Positions 1 to 8,725 of a stretch of 64,000 nt of DNA are shown in pieces (within the stretch, counting starts at the first letter, position 1; each line of letters opens with the position of its first letter). The stretch comes from Eriocheir sinensis (Eukaryota; Arthropoda; Malacostraca; Decapoda; Varunidae): assembly GCF_024679095.1 (NCBI RefSeq), contig NW_026111780.1, positions 290,172 through 354,171 of the forward strand. Reading direction: 5' to 3'. The position numbers and the translations under genes are program-made. The notes beneath the pieces were generated by a model, which saw nothing but the letters and a program-made list of their open reading frames with translations, ran no database searches and was not told the DNA's origin.

Positions 1-697
1 ACAAGGCCATGACCGAGACCAAGACATGAAGTGTGAAGACATGATCTCGTGTGCATGAGAGCAAATGGATTAAGAACTGTATGCGAATGGTTGGTGGCAG
101 TGGTATGCGAGTCAGGTGGGTGAGCAGAGAGGAAGGGAGGCGTTTTTTTGAATGGAAGGTGACTGACAGGAACAGTGAGGGTCTAGAATGGGATGTGAGA
201 AAGTGGAAGAGAGAGATAGAGATGCAGTGAAAGGTGACGGTCTGAGGAGGTGGAAGCATGCGATGGAGCGAAAGAGTACTTTGGAGTGGTACAGGGAAAA
301 GGAAGCCCCGCAGTGTGTCAGCTGCATGATGGAAGCCTGGGTGGTGATCTTCTCTGCCAAGCTCGAGCGCAGTGTATGAATGTGAATGCAAGAAATTACA
401 GGTGGTCTGAGTCCCGCAGCAAAGTGTGTCAGATGTGTGACTGACAGGGGTGTGGATGAAACTGTGGCGCATGTGATGCTGGTGTGTGGGAGGTACCGGA
501 GAGAAAGGACGGAGATGATGAGGGTGGCACTGATGGGCTGGGAGGTGAATGGAAGGATTGCAGGAACGGGGAGGGAATGGATGCTGGTGTGTGGGAGGTA
601 CTGGAGAGAAAGGACGGAGATGATGAGGGTGGCACTGATGGGCTGGGAGGTGAATGGGAGGATTGCAGGAACAGAGAGGGAATGGATGCTGCTGCTG
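1..697 (+). pseudogene. LINE ORF2 C-terminal fragment with amplified zinc-binding tail
   Basis: Pieces in two frames give the C-terminal region of a non-LTR retrotransposon ORF2. Residues around 60-376 read like the linker after the reverse transcriptase. After a frame change comes a Cys-x2-Cys motif (CQMCD), then an ETVAH..MLVCGRY stretch, which together resemble the C-terminal CCHC domain of LINE ORF2 proteins. The domain is followed by tandem copies of its last 35 codons. The homologous copy starts at 32395 and is nearly identical. The window begins inside this fragment, so the 5' part is not visible. Frameshifts make it a dead copy. Confidence 0.7.
481..697. repeat. 105-bp coding minisatellite (about 2 copies)
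   Basis: A unit beginning at 481 recurs at 586, a period of 105 bp or 35 codons, so the reading frame of the LINE tail is kept. Each unit encodes LVCGRY..RERTEMMRV..GWEVNGR. The copy near 32870-33515 has about six units, one of them 6 bp longer. Confidence 0.9.
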
Positions 698-701
698 CTG
701 G

Positions 702-936
702 TGTAGTGCGGCGACGGCCTGATGAACGAGCCTCCCATAACCCAGTTAGCCATTGGGGTACTAGTCTTTGGCCGACTCGGTAAGGAGTGGCTCTCCCGTC
801 ACGCTGGTCGCGGGTTCAATCCCAGGCAGCCGGGGAATACCCTCACTCTTGATTAATTTCTCGTGTTATTTCGATACACGCAGAGGACGTGTTGAGAAAT
901 AGGAAGGATGGAAAGTAAGCTCGTCGGGGCATTACA
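702..936 (+). repeat. left terminal direct repeat of the TRIM-like element
   Basis: It is nearly identical to 1138-1375 by eye, differing by a few short indels and substitutions. It holds a B-box-like GGTTCAATCCC near 809 and an A-box-like TGGCCGACTCGG upstream. A diverged minus-strand relative lies at 56470-56640. Confidence 0.75.
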
Positions 937-1137
937 GTGGTGGCATAGCGGTGGGCATCCTCTCCTGCAGCTCTGTTGTTGAGTTTCCCCGAAGGGGTAA
1001 CAGGTAGGATGGCCCATGCTCCGAGGTTGATAGAAAATGGGAATGTTGGAGGTATGTCTAAAAAGGACATTGTGGAGTTATGTCTCAAAGGGACATTGTC
1101 AACACACAGAAATTAATCTACATAGGGGGGAAAGCCG

Positions 1138-1375
1138 TGTAGTGCGGCGACGGCCTGATGAACGAGCCTCCCATAATTAACCCACTTAGCCAGTGGGGTA
1201 CCTCTTTGGCCGACTCGGTAAGGAGTGGCTCTCCCGTCACGCTGGTCGCGGGTTCAATCCCAGGCAGCCGGGGAATACCCTCACTCTTGATTAATTTCTC
1301 GTGTTATTTCGATACACGCAGAGGACGTGTTGAGAAATAGGAAGGATGGAAAAGAAAGCTCGTCGGGGCATTACA
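1138..1375 (+). repeat. right terminal direct repeat of the TRIM-like element
   Basis: It has the same ends and internal boxes as 702-936, and a purine-rich tract directly precedes it. Confidence 0.75.
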
Positions 1376-1500
1376 CTGGGACTGAGTGCTGAAGCAAATG
1401 AGAGAATTATAGAAATCATGAAGAGTTTTCTGTGGTGTGTAAGAAATAGGGAATAGGATGATTAGTAATGGATACTGCTTGTTTTGTTTTATTTTTCCAG

Positions 1501-1754
1501 GTTGTGCCGATATGAAGGCTGACTCTCCAACGGGTCACTGTACAGCAAGAGCAAGAGCAAACTCGCTGCTGCTGACTCCTGTTTCTGCTGCTGCCCCTGC
1601 TGACTCCTGCTGCTGCTGCTGGTGACCCTGCTGACTCCTGCTGCTGGTGGTGCTGCTGCTGACCCCTGCTGGTGCTGGTGCCGCCGTCAGAGTCAGCACT
1701 CCACACAGCAGCCTCCGTCCAGTGGTGACCCCAAGACTCCGTGCCCGGGGCGAG
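1501..1754 (+). other. candidate 5' exon A of the P-type zinc-finger locus (copy P1)
   Basis: A pyrimidine-rich tract ending TTTTTCCAG precedes 1501 and GAG|GTGAGT marks a good donor at 1754/1755, so the segment has both ends of an internal exon. It holds an ATG opening a frame starting MKADSPTGHCTA, then a CTG-rich stretch. The frame soon stops in this copy but runs through to the donor in the copy at 21550. The same segment precedes the zinc-finger gene by about 4-6 kb in all three P blocks, with only transposon debris between. Splicing to that gene is inference. Confidence 0.35.

Positions 1755-1758
<4 letters not shown>

Positions 1759-1791
<33 letters not shown>
1759..1791. repeat. (GT)n microsatellite
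   Basis: Pure GT run directly after the candidate donor site. It lengthens in the paralogs at 21782, 33897 and 56397. Confidence 0.95.
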
Positions 1792-1794
<3 letters not shown>

Positions 1795-2315
1795 CATACC
1801 TGGGCACGATAACAGAAAACCTTATTCCTGACATTAAACACATCGCTTATGACACACTTGTGAGACCAACACTGGAATACTGCTCCCCGGTGTGGGATCC
1901 TTACACACACAGAAACATTGACAGGTTAGAACAAATCAACACCAAGGCGGCAAGGTTCATTACAAACAGTTACACTCCAACGCCTGGAATCACAACACGG
2001 ATCAAACAACAGGTAAACATGGACCCTCTTCACATACGCAGACAAGCACACAGACTTACACTTATGTACAAGATCACAAACACTCACATTGACATTGATC
2101 CACATACATACTTACGCAACGCAAACAGTCGACGTACACGAAACACACACATCCATAAATACCAAACATATAACGCTGACGCATACAAGCACTCATACTT
2201 TCCACGCACCTTACGTGACTGGAACAGCCTCCCTCAACAGATTTTAGACTGCGGTACAATAGACTCATTCAAAAAACAAATACACTCACTTGTCATCACA
2301 ACACACCAACACTAA
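1792..2315 (+). pseudogene. LINE reverse-transcriptase C-terminal tail (copy P1)
   Basis: The frame encodes the thumb and C-terminal region of a CR1/Jockey-type reverse transcriptase. Visible family hallmarks are LVRPTLEYCSPVWDP, a KAARFITNSY stretch and a terminal SYFPRTLRDWNSLP block. No catalytic palm motif is present, so this is a 5'-truncated copy. It lies just 3' of the (GT)n tract and 5' of the foldback element. Paralogs are at 33942-34483 (intact over the same span) and 21832-22975 (split by a MITE). A minus-strand piece is at 57360-57500. Confidence 0.8.
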
Positions 2316-2366
2316 CAATTACACTTGATTCACTTCCCTCCCTGGTAATAGTGGAGATTCACTTCA

Positions 2367-3001
2367 CGCCTCCAAAATACGATATTACGCCTCCATATTA
2401 TACTTAAGGGACGAAATACATGTCCCTTAACCATAATATGAAGGCTGAAAAACTTAAAAGTAAAGAAAAAGTGGTAAAGGTAGTGAAAAGGCATATTATA
2501 CATGCGGCAGCGGTGGCAGTGTTGCCAACAATCCGGTTAGCGATGGTACGCTGGTTTAGCGATGGTACGTTTAGCTATCGATTAGCCCACGCATGTGAAA
2601 CCAGGTCCACCACGCGTGGTTATTTTATTTTTTTAGAACACGCACCTTTACCTAATACTATACCCGGCTCAAACCTTCACAAAACCCTTTCGGTAAAGGT
2701 GCGTGTTCTAAAAAAAAAATAACCACGTGTGGTGGACCTGGTCTCACATGCGTGGGCTAATGGCTAACTAAACGTACCATCGCTAACCTAGCGTACCATC
2801 CCTAACCAGATCATTGGCAACACTACTCACCTCCCCGCCGCCGCCGACACCAACACAGCGCACGTATGTATAATATGCCTTTTCCCTACCTTTACCACTT
2901 TTCTTTACTTTTAAGTTTTTCCGCCTTCATATTATGGTTAAGGGACATGTATTTCGTCCCTTAAGTATAATACAGAGGCGTAATATCGTATTTCAGAGGC
3001 G
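2367..3001. mobile_element. foldback element, about 315-bp arms (copy P1)
   Basis: The sequence from 2367 is repeated in inverted orientation up to about 3001, with the axis near 2680. Both arms share CTTAAGGGACGAAATACATG, the ACCACGCGTGG palindrome and GTTAGCGATGG motifs. The long arms and tiny centre fit a foldback-type DNA transposon or large MITE. No ORF of substance and no clear target duplication were seen. The same element sits at the same place in the other P blocks (23025-23619 and 34522-35121), so it predates the block duplication. Confidence 0.8.
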
Positions 3002-3383
3002 CGTATTGAATCTGCACAATTACCCCCTCCCCTGCACACTCGACTCCCCCGTCCCCCCAACAGCCAACAAATGTGCGTGTTATGCACCTGTACGGGTGCC
3101 CTGCGCATCATTAATCCAGACCCAGATCCAGATTCCCGATAACTGATAATAGAAAACCTTATCAGTGATAACCGATATTCGTTAACTGGAGACACAAAAT
3201 GTATAGGCGATAACCGATACCCGATATAAATCCACATTTCTGATACTAGCTAGCAATAAGTCTGATAGGCGAAAACAATACTATATTGATATTTCAAATA
3301 AAACACATATATGATTTCAAATTTTCATTATCTGTATTTTAGAAAACTTAAAAAACATGAAAACCAAACGTTGACATGTACAT
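3002..3383. other. AT-rich spacer with degenerate CCGATA/TATCGG repeats
   Basis: No gene is visible. Between about 3135 and 3245 the sequence alternates GATAACCGATA-like words, related to the 40-bp minisatellite at 4697-5066. Confidence 0.6.
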
Positions 3384-3576
3384 ATGGACGGTAACCGTAA
3401 TACTAGAAAGGCGGAGGCTGAACGGATAGCGAGACGGCCCCACGTTCTGGAGGACGCGAGTTCAATCCCCGACCGGTGCCACCAAGCTGGGACTTTTCAG
3501 CCACCACCGAGTGCCTTAAAACTACCCACATTCTGTCCAGAAGACCACCTATCAACCCAGACCCTAGATTCTAGGA
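3384..3576 (+). mobile_element. tRNA-derived SINE, family B, 5' part (copy P1)
   Basis: A tRNA-like head has an A-box-like GGCTGAACGGATAGCGAG and a B-box GAGTTCAATCC near 3460. The element is split by a piggyBac-type insertion at 3581-4214 and resumes at 4219. Full relatives are at 23993-24340 (plus, uninterrupted) and 9757-10060 (minus, with a poly-T start representing its poly-A end). Confidence 0.75.
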
Positions 3577-3580
3577 TTAA

Positions 3581-4214
3581 CCCTCTGAGTACCGCGCTAT
3601 GGCGAGAAAACTAGTACACCCCATACCGCACTATGTGCAAAAAAAATTTTTTCTTTCAAAACACTCGAATCTATCCCAAAACCATAAAAAATGTTGTCAT
3701 TCCCCTTTCCGTAGCTTAGAAGTGTACCCCCTTCATCTCACCCGCAGCCCCGCCCCACCCGTCCAGCCCCGCTCAGCCGAGAGCGAGTTCATGCGGCTGT
3801 GCCCGCCACTCCGTTTCAGCGCGGTTTTGTAGTTCCACACTTTTTACACTCAGTGCATCATGGAACAATTATATTTCGAGAAATAAGACCGGTTTTGAAA
3901 ATTATAAAATGACGATACGGTATCGTCACCCGTATGGGAAGCAACATTTTGTTTTTGGCAGAGGGTGGTAAGCTGTCCTGAACTTTTCCTTTGTTTTCAC
4001 TATGTGGCGTATCCCATAGGATCACGAGAACCTGGGAGAGGCTAGCCCAACTCTCTAGCTATCACGTGATACCCGGCTGGTCTTCGGGGAACCAAAACTT
4101 TTCGCGAAATAAGACCGAGTGTAAGGGTAACTCAGTGACGATGTGGTATCGTCACCCGTACTGGCGGTAACATCCAGTGGTGACGATACCGTATCGTCAT
4201 CGGTACTCAGAGGG
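3581..4214. mobile_element. piggyBac-type MITE (copy P1)
   Basis: The element has terminal inverted repeats CCCTCTGAGTACCG / CGGTACTCAGAGGG and is flanked on both sides by TTAA (3577-3580 and 4215-4218), the target preference of the piggyBac superfamily. The paralogous SINE in the third block has one TTAA at 24186-24189 and no insertion, which is direct empty-site evidence. Three internal copies of a GACGATACGGTATCGTC-like palindrome occur near 3908, 4137 and 4182. No transposase ORF is present, so it must have been moved in trans. Confidence 0.88.
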
Positions 4215-4218
4215 TTAA

Positions 4219-4395
4219 AGATGAGCTCCAGTAGGGCATCATGAGCCAATGCAAGATGGCGCCACTATAAACACTCGCCTGCACCAGAATGGGCTGGGCC
4301 GACCATCAGGCCCCACTGGGAAGAAGCCTTGGACCGACCATCAGGAACTCAGGATCCAATGGGAAGAAACCTACCAGTGCAATAGGCCAAGACAT
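4219..4395 (+). mobile_element. SINE family B, 3' part (copy P1)
   Basis: This continues the body of the element broken at 3577. It includes GCAAGATGGCGCCACTATAA and the repeated CGACCATCAGG words that are also seen in the minus-strand copy at 9757-10060. Confidence 0.7.
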
Positions 4396-4640
4396 AACCC
4401 AAGACATGCACAAACCACCTCCTCCTCCAGCCTATTCCATAGCTCAATGCTTCTGTTTGGGAAGCTAAAGTTTTTCACATCTTGCCTACACGTGGTCGCC
4501 CTCAACTTCTTTCCATGTTCTCTAGTTTCTCTCTCGTTCCACACACACACAGGTCCTCTCTGTCCAGATGCTCCACTCCGCTCACCACCCTGCACACTGC
4601 TATCAGGTCTCCTCTTTCTCTTCTTCTCTCCAGGGTTGTG
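4396..4640 (-). pseudogene. LINE ORF2 C-terminal tail (copy P1)
   Basis: Minus-strand frame encodes KLRATTCRQDVKNFSFPNRS followed by IELWNRLEEEVVCA, the conserved end of a LINE reverse-transcriptase protein. In the third block (25330-25620) it continues with [15 protein letters not shown]. Here the upstream join to the SINE has removed those codons. Confidence 0.7.
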
Positions 4641-4696
4641 AGCCCCATGCTATTGAGTCTCTCCTCCTAAGTCCTCCGACGTACAAAACTCATTCA

Positions 4697-5066
4697 AGTA
4701 TCGGTAGTATCGGCTGAAAATCAGCTGATAACGATACCGATACTCTTAAAATGTGCCGATACCACCGATACTGATACCGATACTCTTAAAATGTGCCGAT
4801 ACCACTGATACTGATACCGATACTCTTAAAATGTGCCGATACCACCGATACTGATACCGATACTCTTAAAATGTGCCGATACCACCGATACTGAAACCAA
4901 TACTCTTAAAATGTGCCGATACTGATACCGATACTCTTAAAATGTGCCGATACCACCGATACTGATACCAATACTCTTAAAATGTGCCAATACCACCGAT
5001 ACTCATACCGATACTCTTAAAATGTGCCAATACCACCGATACTCATACTGATACATCGGTACACCC
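4697..5066. repeat. 40-bp minisatellite (TCTTAAAATGTGCCGATACC type)
   Basis: About nine copies of a 40-bp unit built from CCGATACCACCGATACTGAT, with some copies shortened. Homologous arrays are at 25690-25915 and 36793-37155. Confidence 0.92.
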
Positions 5067-5069
5067 CTA

Positions 5070-5345
5070 GTCTTCACTGCGCTAAACAGCACACTATTAT
5101 TGGCAAATAGTCTAGTGGAAGACTTAGGCGTTGAGAGTGGAAGATCGTTAACGGTGCCTTGTGGGACACCTGAAGAAACAGGGACGGTGTCACATGAAGA
5201 TCCATCAAGAGGAACACGTTGAGTCCAGTTAGTAAGAAATGCAGTGATCCAGTGTAGAATAGGTCCTGAAATACCATAGTATTTCAGTTTTAATGTCAGT
5301 CTTTTGTGCGAGACTTTGTCGAAGGCTTTGGCAACATCTAAAACA
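5070..5345 (-). pseudogene. LINE reverse-transcriptase palm fragment with dead active site (copy P1)
   Basis: Minus-strand translation gives DVAKAFDKVSHKRL, a GISGPILHWITAFL block, SSGVPQGTV and NDLPLS, all palm motifs of a non-LTR reverse transcriptase. The catalytic F/Y-A-D-D reads FANN, so both aspartates are lost. The usual LGPLLFLLYI segment after PQGTV is deleted. All three paralogs share these lesions, so the copy was dead before it was amplified with the P block. Confidence 0.82.
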
Positions 5346-5575
5346 AATGGGTGTGTTAGATACCACTGCTGTGAAGGAAAGGAACAGTAACTGGGTATGT
5401 TAGCAACCACTGCTGTGAAGTAAAGGAACAGTAACTGGGTGTGTTGGCAACCACTGCTGTGAAGGAAAGGAACAGTTACTGGGTGTGTTGGCAACCACTG
5501 CTGTGAAGGAAAGGAACAGTAACTGGGTGTGTTGGCAACCACTGCTGTGAGGGAAAGGAACAGTAACTGGATGTG
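5346..5575. repeat. 44-bp minisatellite, about 5 copies (P1)
   Basis: The unit is TGGGTGTGTTAGCAACCACT followed by GCTGTGAAGGAAAGGAACAG and TAAC. It lies about 0.85 kb upstream of the finger-array start. Every zinc-finger locus has one: 5, 3, 11, 5 and 3 copies. Two more arrays lie at 57605-58230 and at the window's right edge. Confidence 0.95.
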
Positions 5576-6413
5576 TTCAGGGGGTCAGTATGAGGTGTTT
5601 GGCTCATGTTCATTTCATGTATCCATGTATCCATGTATCCCGACACGCTGGCATGGTCTCGTCCACCCACTTGTCCCGCCAAGACAGCCGTCCATCCCTT
5701 GGTTAATCTCGCCCACCTGAGGGTGGCCGGCACGCCCAGTTTGAAGAGCACTGCTCTGTGCACTTTTCAATTGTATTCTCTCCTTGATGTCCTTTTTTTG
5801 GTGTCTGTTCTCTGGTGTGGTTCTGCCCCTTCTTGGTTTTCAGTTTCCCTTTTCCTGAAGGTCTTTACAAGGTGCTTTTCAGCTGCCTGCTACACGGTGC
5901 CTCCAAAATGTTGAAGGCAGTTAATTCATTACTCTGGGTCTATTTTGACCCAGTTTATTTGGTGTAGTTTTCACAATATTGTGGTTGACAACTTGTAACT
6001 GATATGCTTTGTTATACATTTTAGGAATTTGCAGCTGCTTTTTTTTATTTTGAATCATGTTTGTATGAGGATGTGATCTTTGTCCCCACAGCCCCGCCGG
6101 TGCTGTGCAGAAGTGAGGGTCTGAGGCGGTGCTGTGCTCAGCGCTCCTGCGTCTTTGCTGCCGCTGATCTCTGTTGCAGTGGAGGCTGCAAGGTAGGGCA
6201 CCAGCCTGAGTGCCCGGGACCAGCAGGAACAGACTGTCTGTGGTGTGAGGATCAGGGGTGACCAGGAGAGCCTCACCACCACCACCACCACCACCACCAC
6301 CTTGCTGCTGGCATCTCCAGCCATAAAGGAAAGGAAAAGTTTGAGTGCAAGAAGACTTGAGAGTGAGAGCAGGTCCACTAGACACAGCCTTCCACACACT
6401 GGTGAAGGAAACC
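5576..6413 (+). promoter_or_regulatory. conserved 5' segment of zinc-finger locus 1, with splice-acceptor-like site
   Basis: This stretch is shared by all five zinc-finger loci. TTTGTCCCCACAG ending at 6091 looks like a 3' splice site and is identical in every copy (ends at 14204, 27202, 38168 and 45870). After it lie short frames, an (ACC)n tract near 6274-6302 and a degenerate C2H2 finger in another frame. Whether it holds a promoter, an upstream exon or both cannot be told from sequence alone. Confidence 0.45.
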
Positions 6414-7748
6414 ATGAGTGCCAAGAGTGTGGGAAAAGACTCCCTGGGAAGGGTGACCTCACCAAGTACACCCACACACTCTGGTGAAAGACCTCATGAA
6501 TGCCGTAAGTGTGGGAAAACGTTCAATCAGAAGAGTAACCTCAACAGACACACCCTTACACACACTGGTGAAAGACCTCATGAATGCCGTGAGTGTGGCA
6601 AAAAGTTCAGTCAGAAGAGTAACCTCAACACACACACCCTTACACACACTGGTGAAAGACCTCATGAATGCCATGAGTGTGACAAAACGTTCAGCAGTAA
6701 GAGTGACCTCAAGAAACACACCCTTACACACACTGGTGAAAGACCTCATGAATGCCGTGAGTGTGGCAAAAAGTTCAATCAGAGGAGTAACCTCAACACA
6801 CACACCCTTACACACACTGGTGAAAGACCTCATGAATGCCGTGAGTGTGGCAAAAAGTTCAATCAGAGGAGTAACCTCAACACACACACCCTTACACACA
6901 CTGGTGAAAGACCTCATGAATGCCATGAGTGTGGCAAAAAGTTCCATCAGAAGAGTCACCTCAAGAATCACACCCTTACACACACTGGTGAAAGACTTCA
7001 TGAATGCTATGAGTGTGGCAAAAAGTTCCATCAGAAGAGTCACCTCAAGAATCACACCCTTACACACACTGGTGAAAGACTTCATGAATGCTATGAGTGT
7101 GGCAAAAAGTTCCATCAGAAGAGTCACCTCAAGAATCACACCCTTACACACACTGGTGAAAGACCTCATGAATGCCGTGAGTGTGGCAAAAAGTTCAATC
7201 AGAGGAGTAACCTCAACACACACACCCTTACACACACTGGTGAAAGACCTCATGAATGCTATGAGTGTGGCAAAAAGTTCCATCAGAAGAGTCACCTCAA
7301 GAATCACACCCTTACACACACTGGTGAAAGACTTCATGAATGCTATGAGTGTGGCAAAAAGTTCCATCAGAAGAGTCACCTCGAGAAACACACCCTTACA
7401 CACACTGGTGAAAGTCCTCATGAATGCAGTGAGTGTGGCAAAAAGTTCAATCAGAAGAGTACCCTCAACACACACACCCTTATACACACTGGTGAAAGAC
7501 CTCATGAATGTCATGAGTGTGGCAAAAAGTTCAATCAGAAGAGTACCCTCAACACACACACCCTTAGACACAGTGGTGAAAGACCTCATGAATGCCAAGA
7601 GTGTGGCAAGAGGTTCATTTCTATGTCTGTGTTGAACAAGCACATCTTCAGACACTCTGGCCTGAGAGAGTTCAAGTGTGATGTTTGTAAGAAACATTTC
7701 AAGACCAAGGGGGATATTGCCCAGCACATGAAGATTCACTTCCCCTGA
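6414..7748 (+). CDS. C2H2 zinc-finger protein, 15 tandem fingers (locus 1)
   Basis: Likely a nuclear DNA-binding protein of the Kruppel type. The ATG at 6414 is the first in frame, giving [12 protein letters not shown] before the array. An upstream spliced exon is possible. Fifteen 28-residue fingers (Cx2C-x12-Hx3H) are joined by HTGERPHEC linkers. Helix residues -1/2/3/6 read in order QSNR, QSNT, SSDK, QSNT, QSNT, QSHN, QSHN, QSHN, QSNT, QSHN, QSHK, QSTT, QSTT, SSVK, TGDQ. The last two fingers ([11 protein letters not shown] and FKCDVCKKHF) are the most divergent and close the array in all paralogs. Adjacent near-identical fingers show recent 84-bp duplications. No KRAB, BTB, SCAN or ZAD domain is visible. 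The target and function are unknown. Confidence 0.8.
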   Translation: MSAKSVGKDSLGRVTSPSTPTHSGERPHECRKCGKTFNQKSNLNRHTLTHTGERPHECRECGKKFSQKSNLNTHTLTHTGERPHECHECDKTFSSKSDLKKHTLTHTGERPHECRECGKKFNQRSNLNTHTLTHTGERPHECRECGKKFNQRSNLNTHTLTHTGERPHECHECGKKFHQKSHLKNHTLTHTGERLHECYECGKKFHQKSHLKNHTLTHTGERLHECYECGKKFHQKSHLKNHTLTHTGERPHECRECGKKFNQRSNLNTHTLTHTGERPHECYECGKKFHQKSHLKNHTLTHTGERLHECYECGKKFHQKSHLEKHTLTHTGESPHECSECGKKFNQKSTLNTHTLIHTGERPHECHECGKKFNQKSTLNTHTLRHSGERPHECQECGKRFISMSVLNKHIFRHSGLREFKCDVCKKHFKTKGDIAQHMKIHFP

Positions 7749-7776
7749 GGTGCCGTGTTGTGCTGCTCGATGTGTT

Positions 7777-7808
7777 ATGCATGTGTGTGTGTGTGTGTGT
7801 GTGTGTGT
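7777..7808. repeat. (GT)n microsatellite
   Basis: GT run about 30 bp past the stop of zinc-finger locus 1. The copy at 39439-39473 is longer. Confidence 0.93.
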
Positions 7809-7930
7809 GAAGAATAGAAGAATAGAATAGAATGCATTTATTGCTCAGACTTTTACAATAAAAGTATGGAGCACAGCCCCTGTGTAACCAGTTATATCAT
7901 CAACTCTATCTAAAATGCCTCAGAACTAAT

Positions 7931-8725
7931 TTAATAAAATGAGCCAAATTGCTTAGCATGTGCACATTCATCCCCTATTTGTTCACCATTACATTTATCA
8001 CAATACCATTCTTCTCTTCTGATATCACGGTACCTGCCACTAACAACTGGTAATTGGTTATTTCCTGTGAGAATCTTACTTATATTAATACGGTTCGTTT
8101 TACTTAGTTTAACAAGGTAATCCTCAATCCCATAAATTTCTTTATACATACTGTAACTACTACATATGCCTTTTGTTGTTATATTCCTATACCAAGTTGA
8201 TATCCATAAATATTTCAACCTCTGCTCAACGGTCTTCCTAAACAACTTAACATTGTTGATGGTTTGTGGCTGCCATACGCTTGACAGACCACATTCAATA
8301 CATATACGTTTTATATAGTCCAACCATGGCAATATAAAAGTACCAGACATACATAAGTGCAATAAACAGGTGTACATAACATAACTCAGCTCAGTATTTT
8401 TTCCCGTAATTAACCTTGACCAATAATTTATCATCCTGCATTTTATAGATATTTCCAGTGGATACATTCCTGATTCCCCATATACAATATCTGTACTTGT
8501 ATACCTATGTACATACATTACGTATTTAAGATGCCTCATCTGTAAAGATTCCAGTTCCCTTATAATGTCATAACCCCATATTTCGCATGCGTAAGTCGCA
8601 GCTGTCACCACCATACTATTGTACATTTCTAATTGTATATCAAATGGCAAATCATATTTTCGAGAAGTCCCAATCAGCTGATACATGACCGTAAGCCCCA
8701 AATACACTGCCGAATTTTGGCTCAC
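7931..8725 (-). pseudogene. LINE ORF2 C-terminal fragment (copy Q1)
   Basis: An open minus-strand frame of about 264 codons matches the post-catalytic region of a LINE reverse transcriptase: TYACEIWGYD, VYGESGMYPLEI, RMINYWSRLITGK and a C-terminal Cys-containing end (WYCDKCNGEQIGDECAHAKQ) like the family's CCHC tail. No ATG-initiated gene structure and no catalytic motifs are present, so this is a 5'-truncated insertion. On the minus strand the copy is followed by a TTCTATTC-type repeat tail (7810-7832). The near-identical copy at 39598-40392 differs by a few residues. Confidence 0.78.

Larger units (their letters stand above)
702..1375 (+). mobile_element. TRIM-like mini LTR element with SINE-like terminal repeats
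   Basis: Two direct repeats of about 235 bp (702-936 and 1138-1375) start TGTAGTGCGG and end GGGCATTACA, so they have the TG...CA ends of LTRs. They enclose about 200 bp with no long ORF. A purine run (AGGGGGGAAAG) sits just 5' of the second repeat like a polypurine tract. A TGG-starting stretch at 938 could be a primer-binding site. CTGG flanks both sides (698-701 and 1376-1379) and occurs once at the empty site in the paralog near 33520. Each repeat also holds tRNA-like A- and B-box motifs (GGTTCAATCC), so two SINEs in tandem is the main alternative. The strand is set by the purine tract and is tentative. Confidence 0.6.

Noticed and set aside
800..830. Possible tRNA gene within the TRIM-like repeats
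   Set aside because: A- and B-box-like words exist, but the acceptor and anticodon stems do not pair, and the segment occurs in two identical repeat contexts.
5346..5575. CRISPR-like array because of regular 44-bp spacing
   Set aside because: Units are directly adjacent and near-identical with no variable spacers, in eukaryotic DNA.
6459..7739. Long antisense and second plus-strand open frames over the zinc-finger arrays (also at 14570, 27546, 38740 and 46239)
   Set aside because: The 84-bp finger repeat is a multiple of three, so any frame without a stop in one unit stays open over the array. Only the frame with Cx2C...Hx3H motifs is meaningful.
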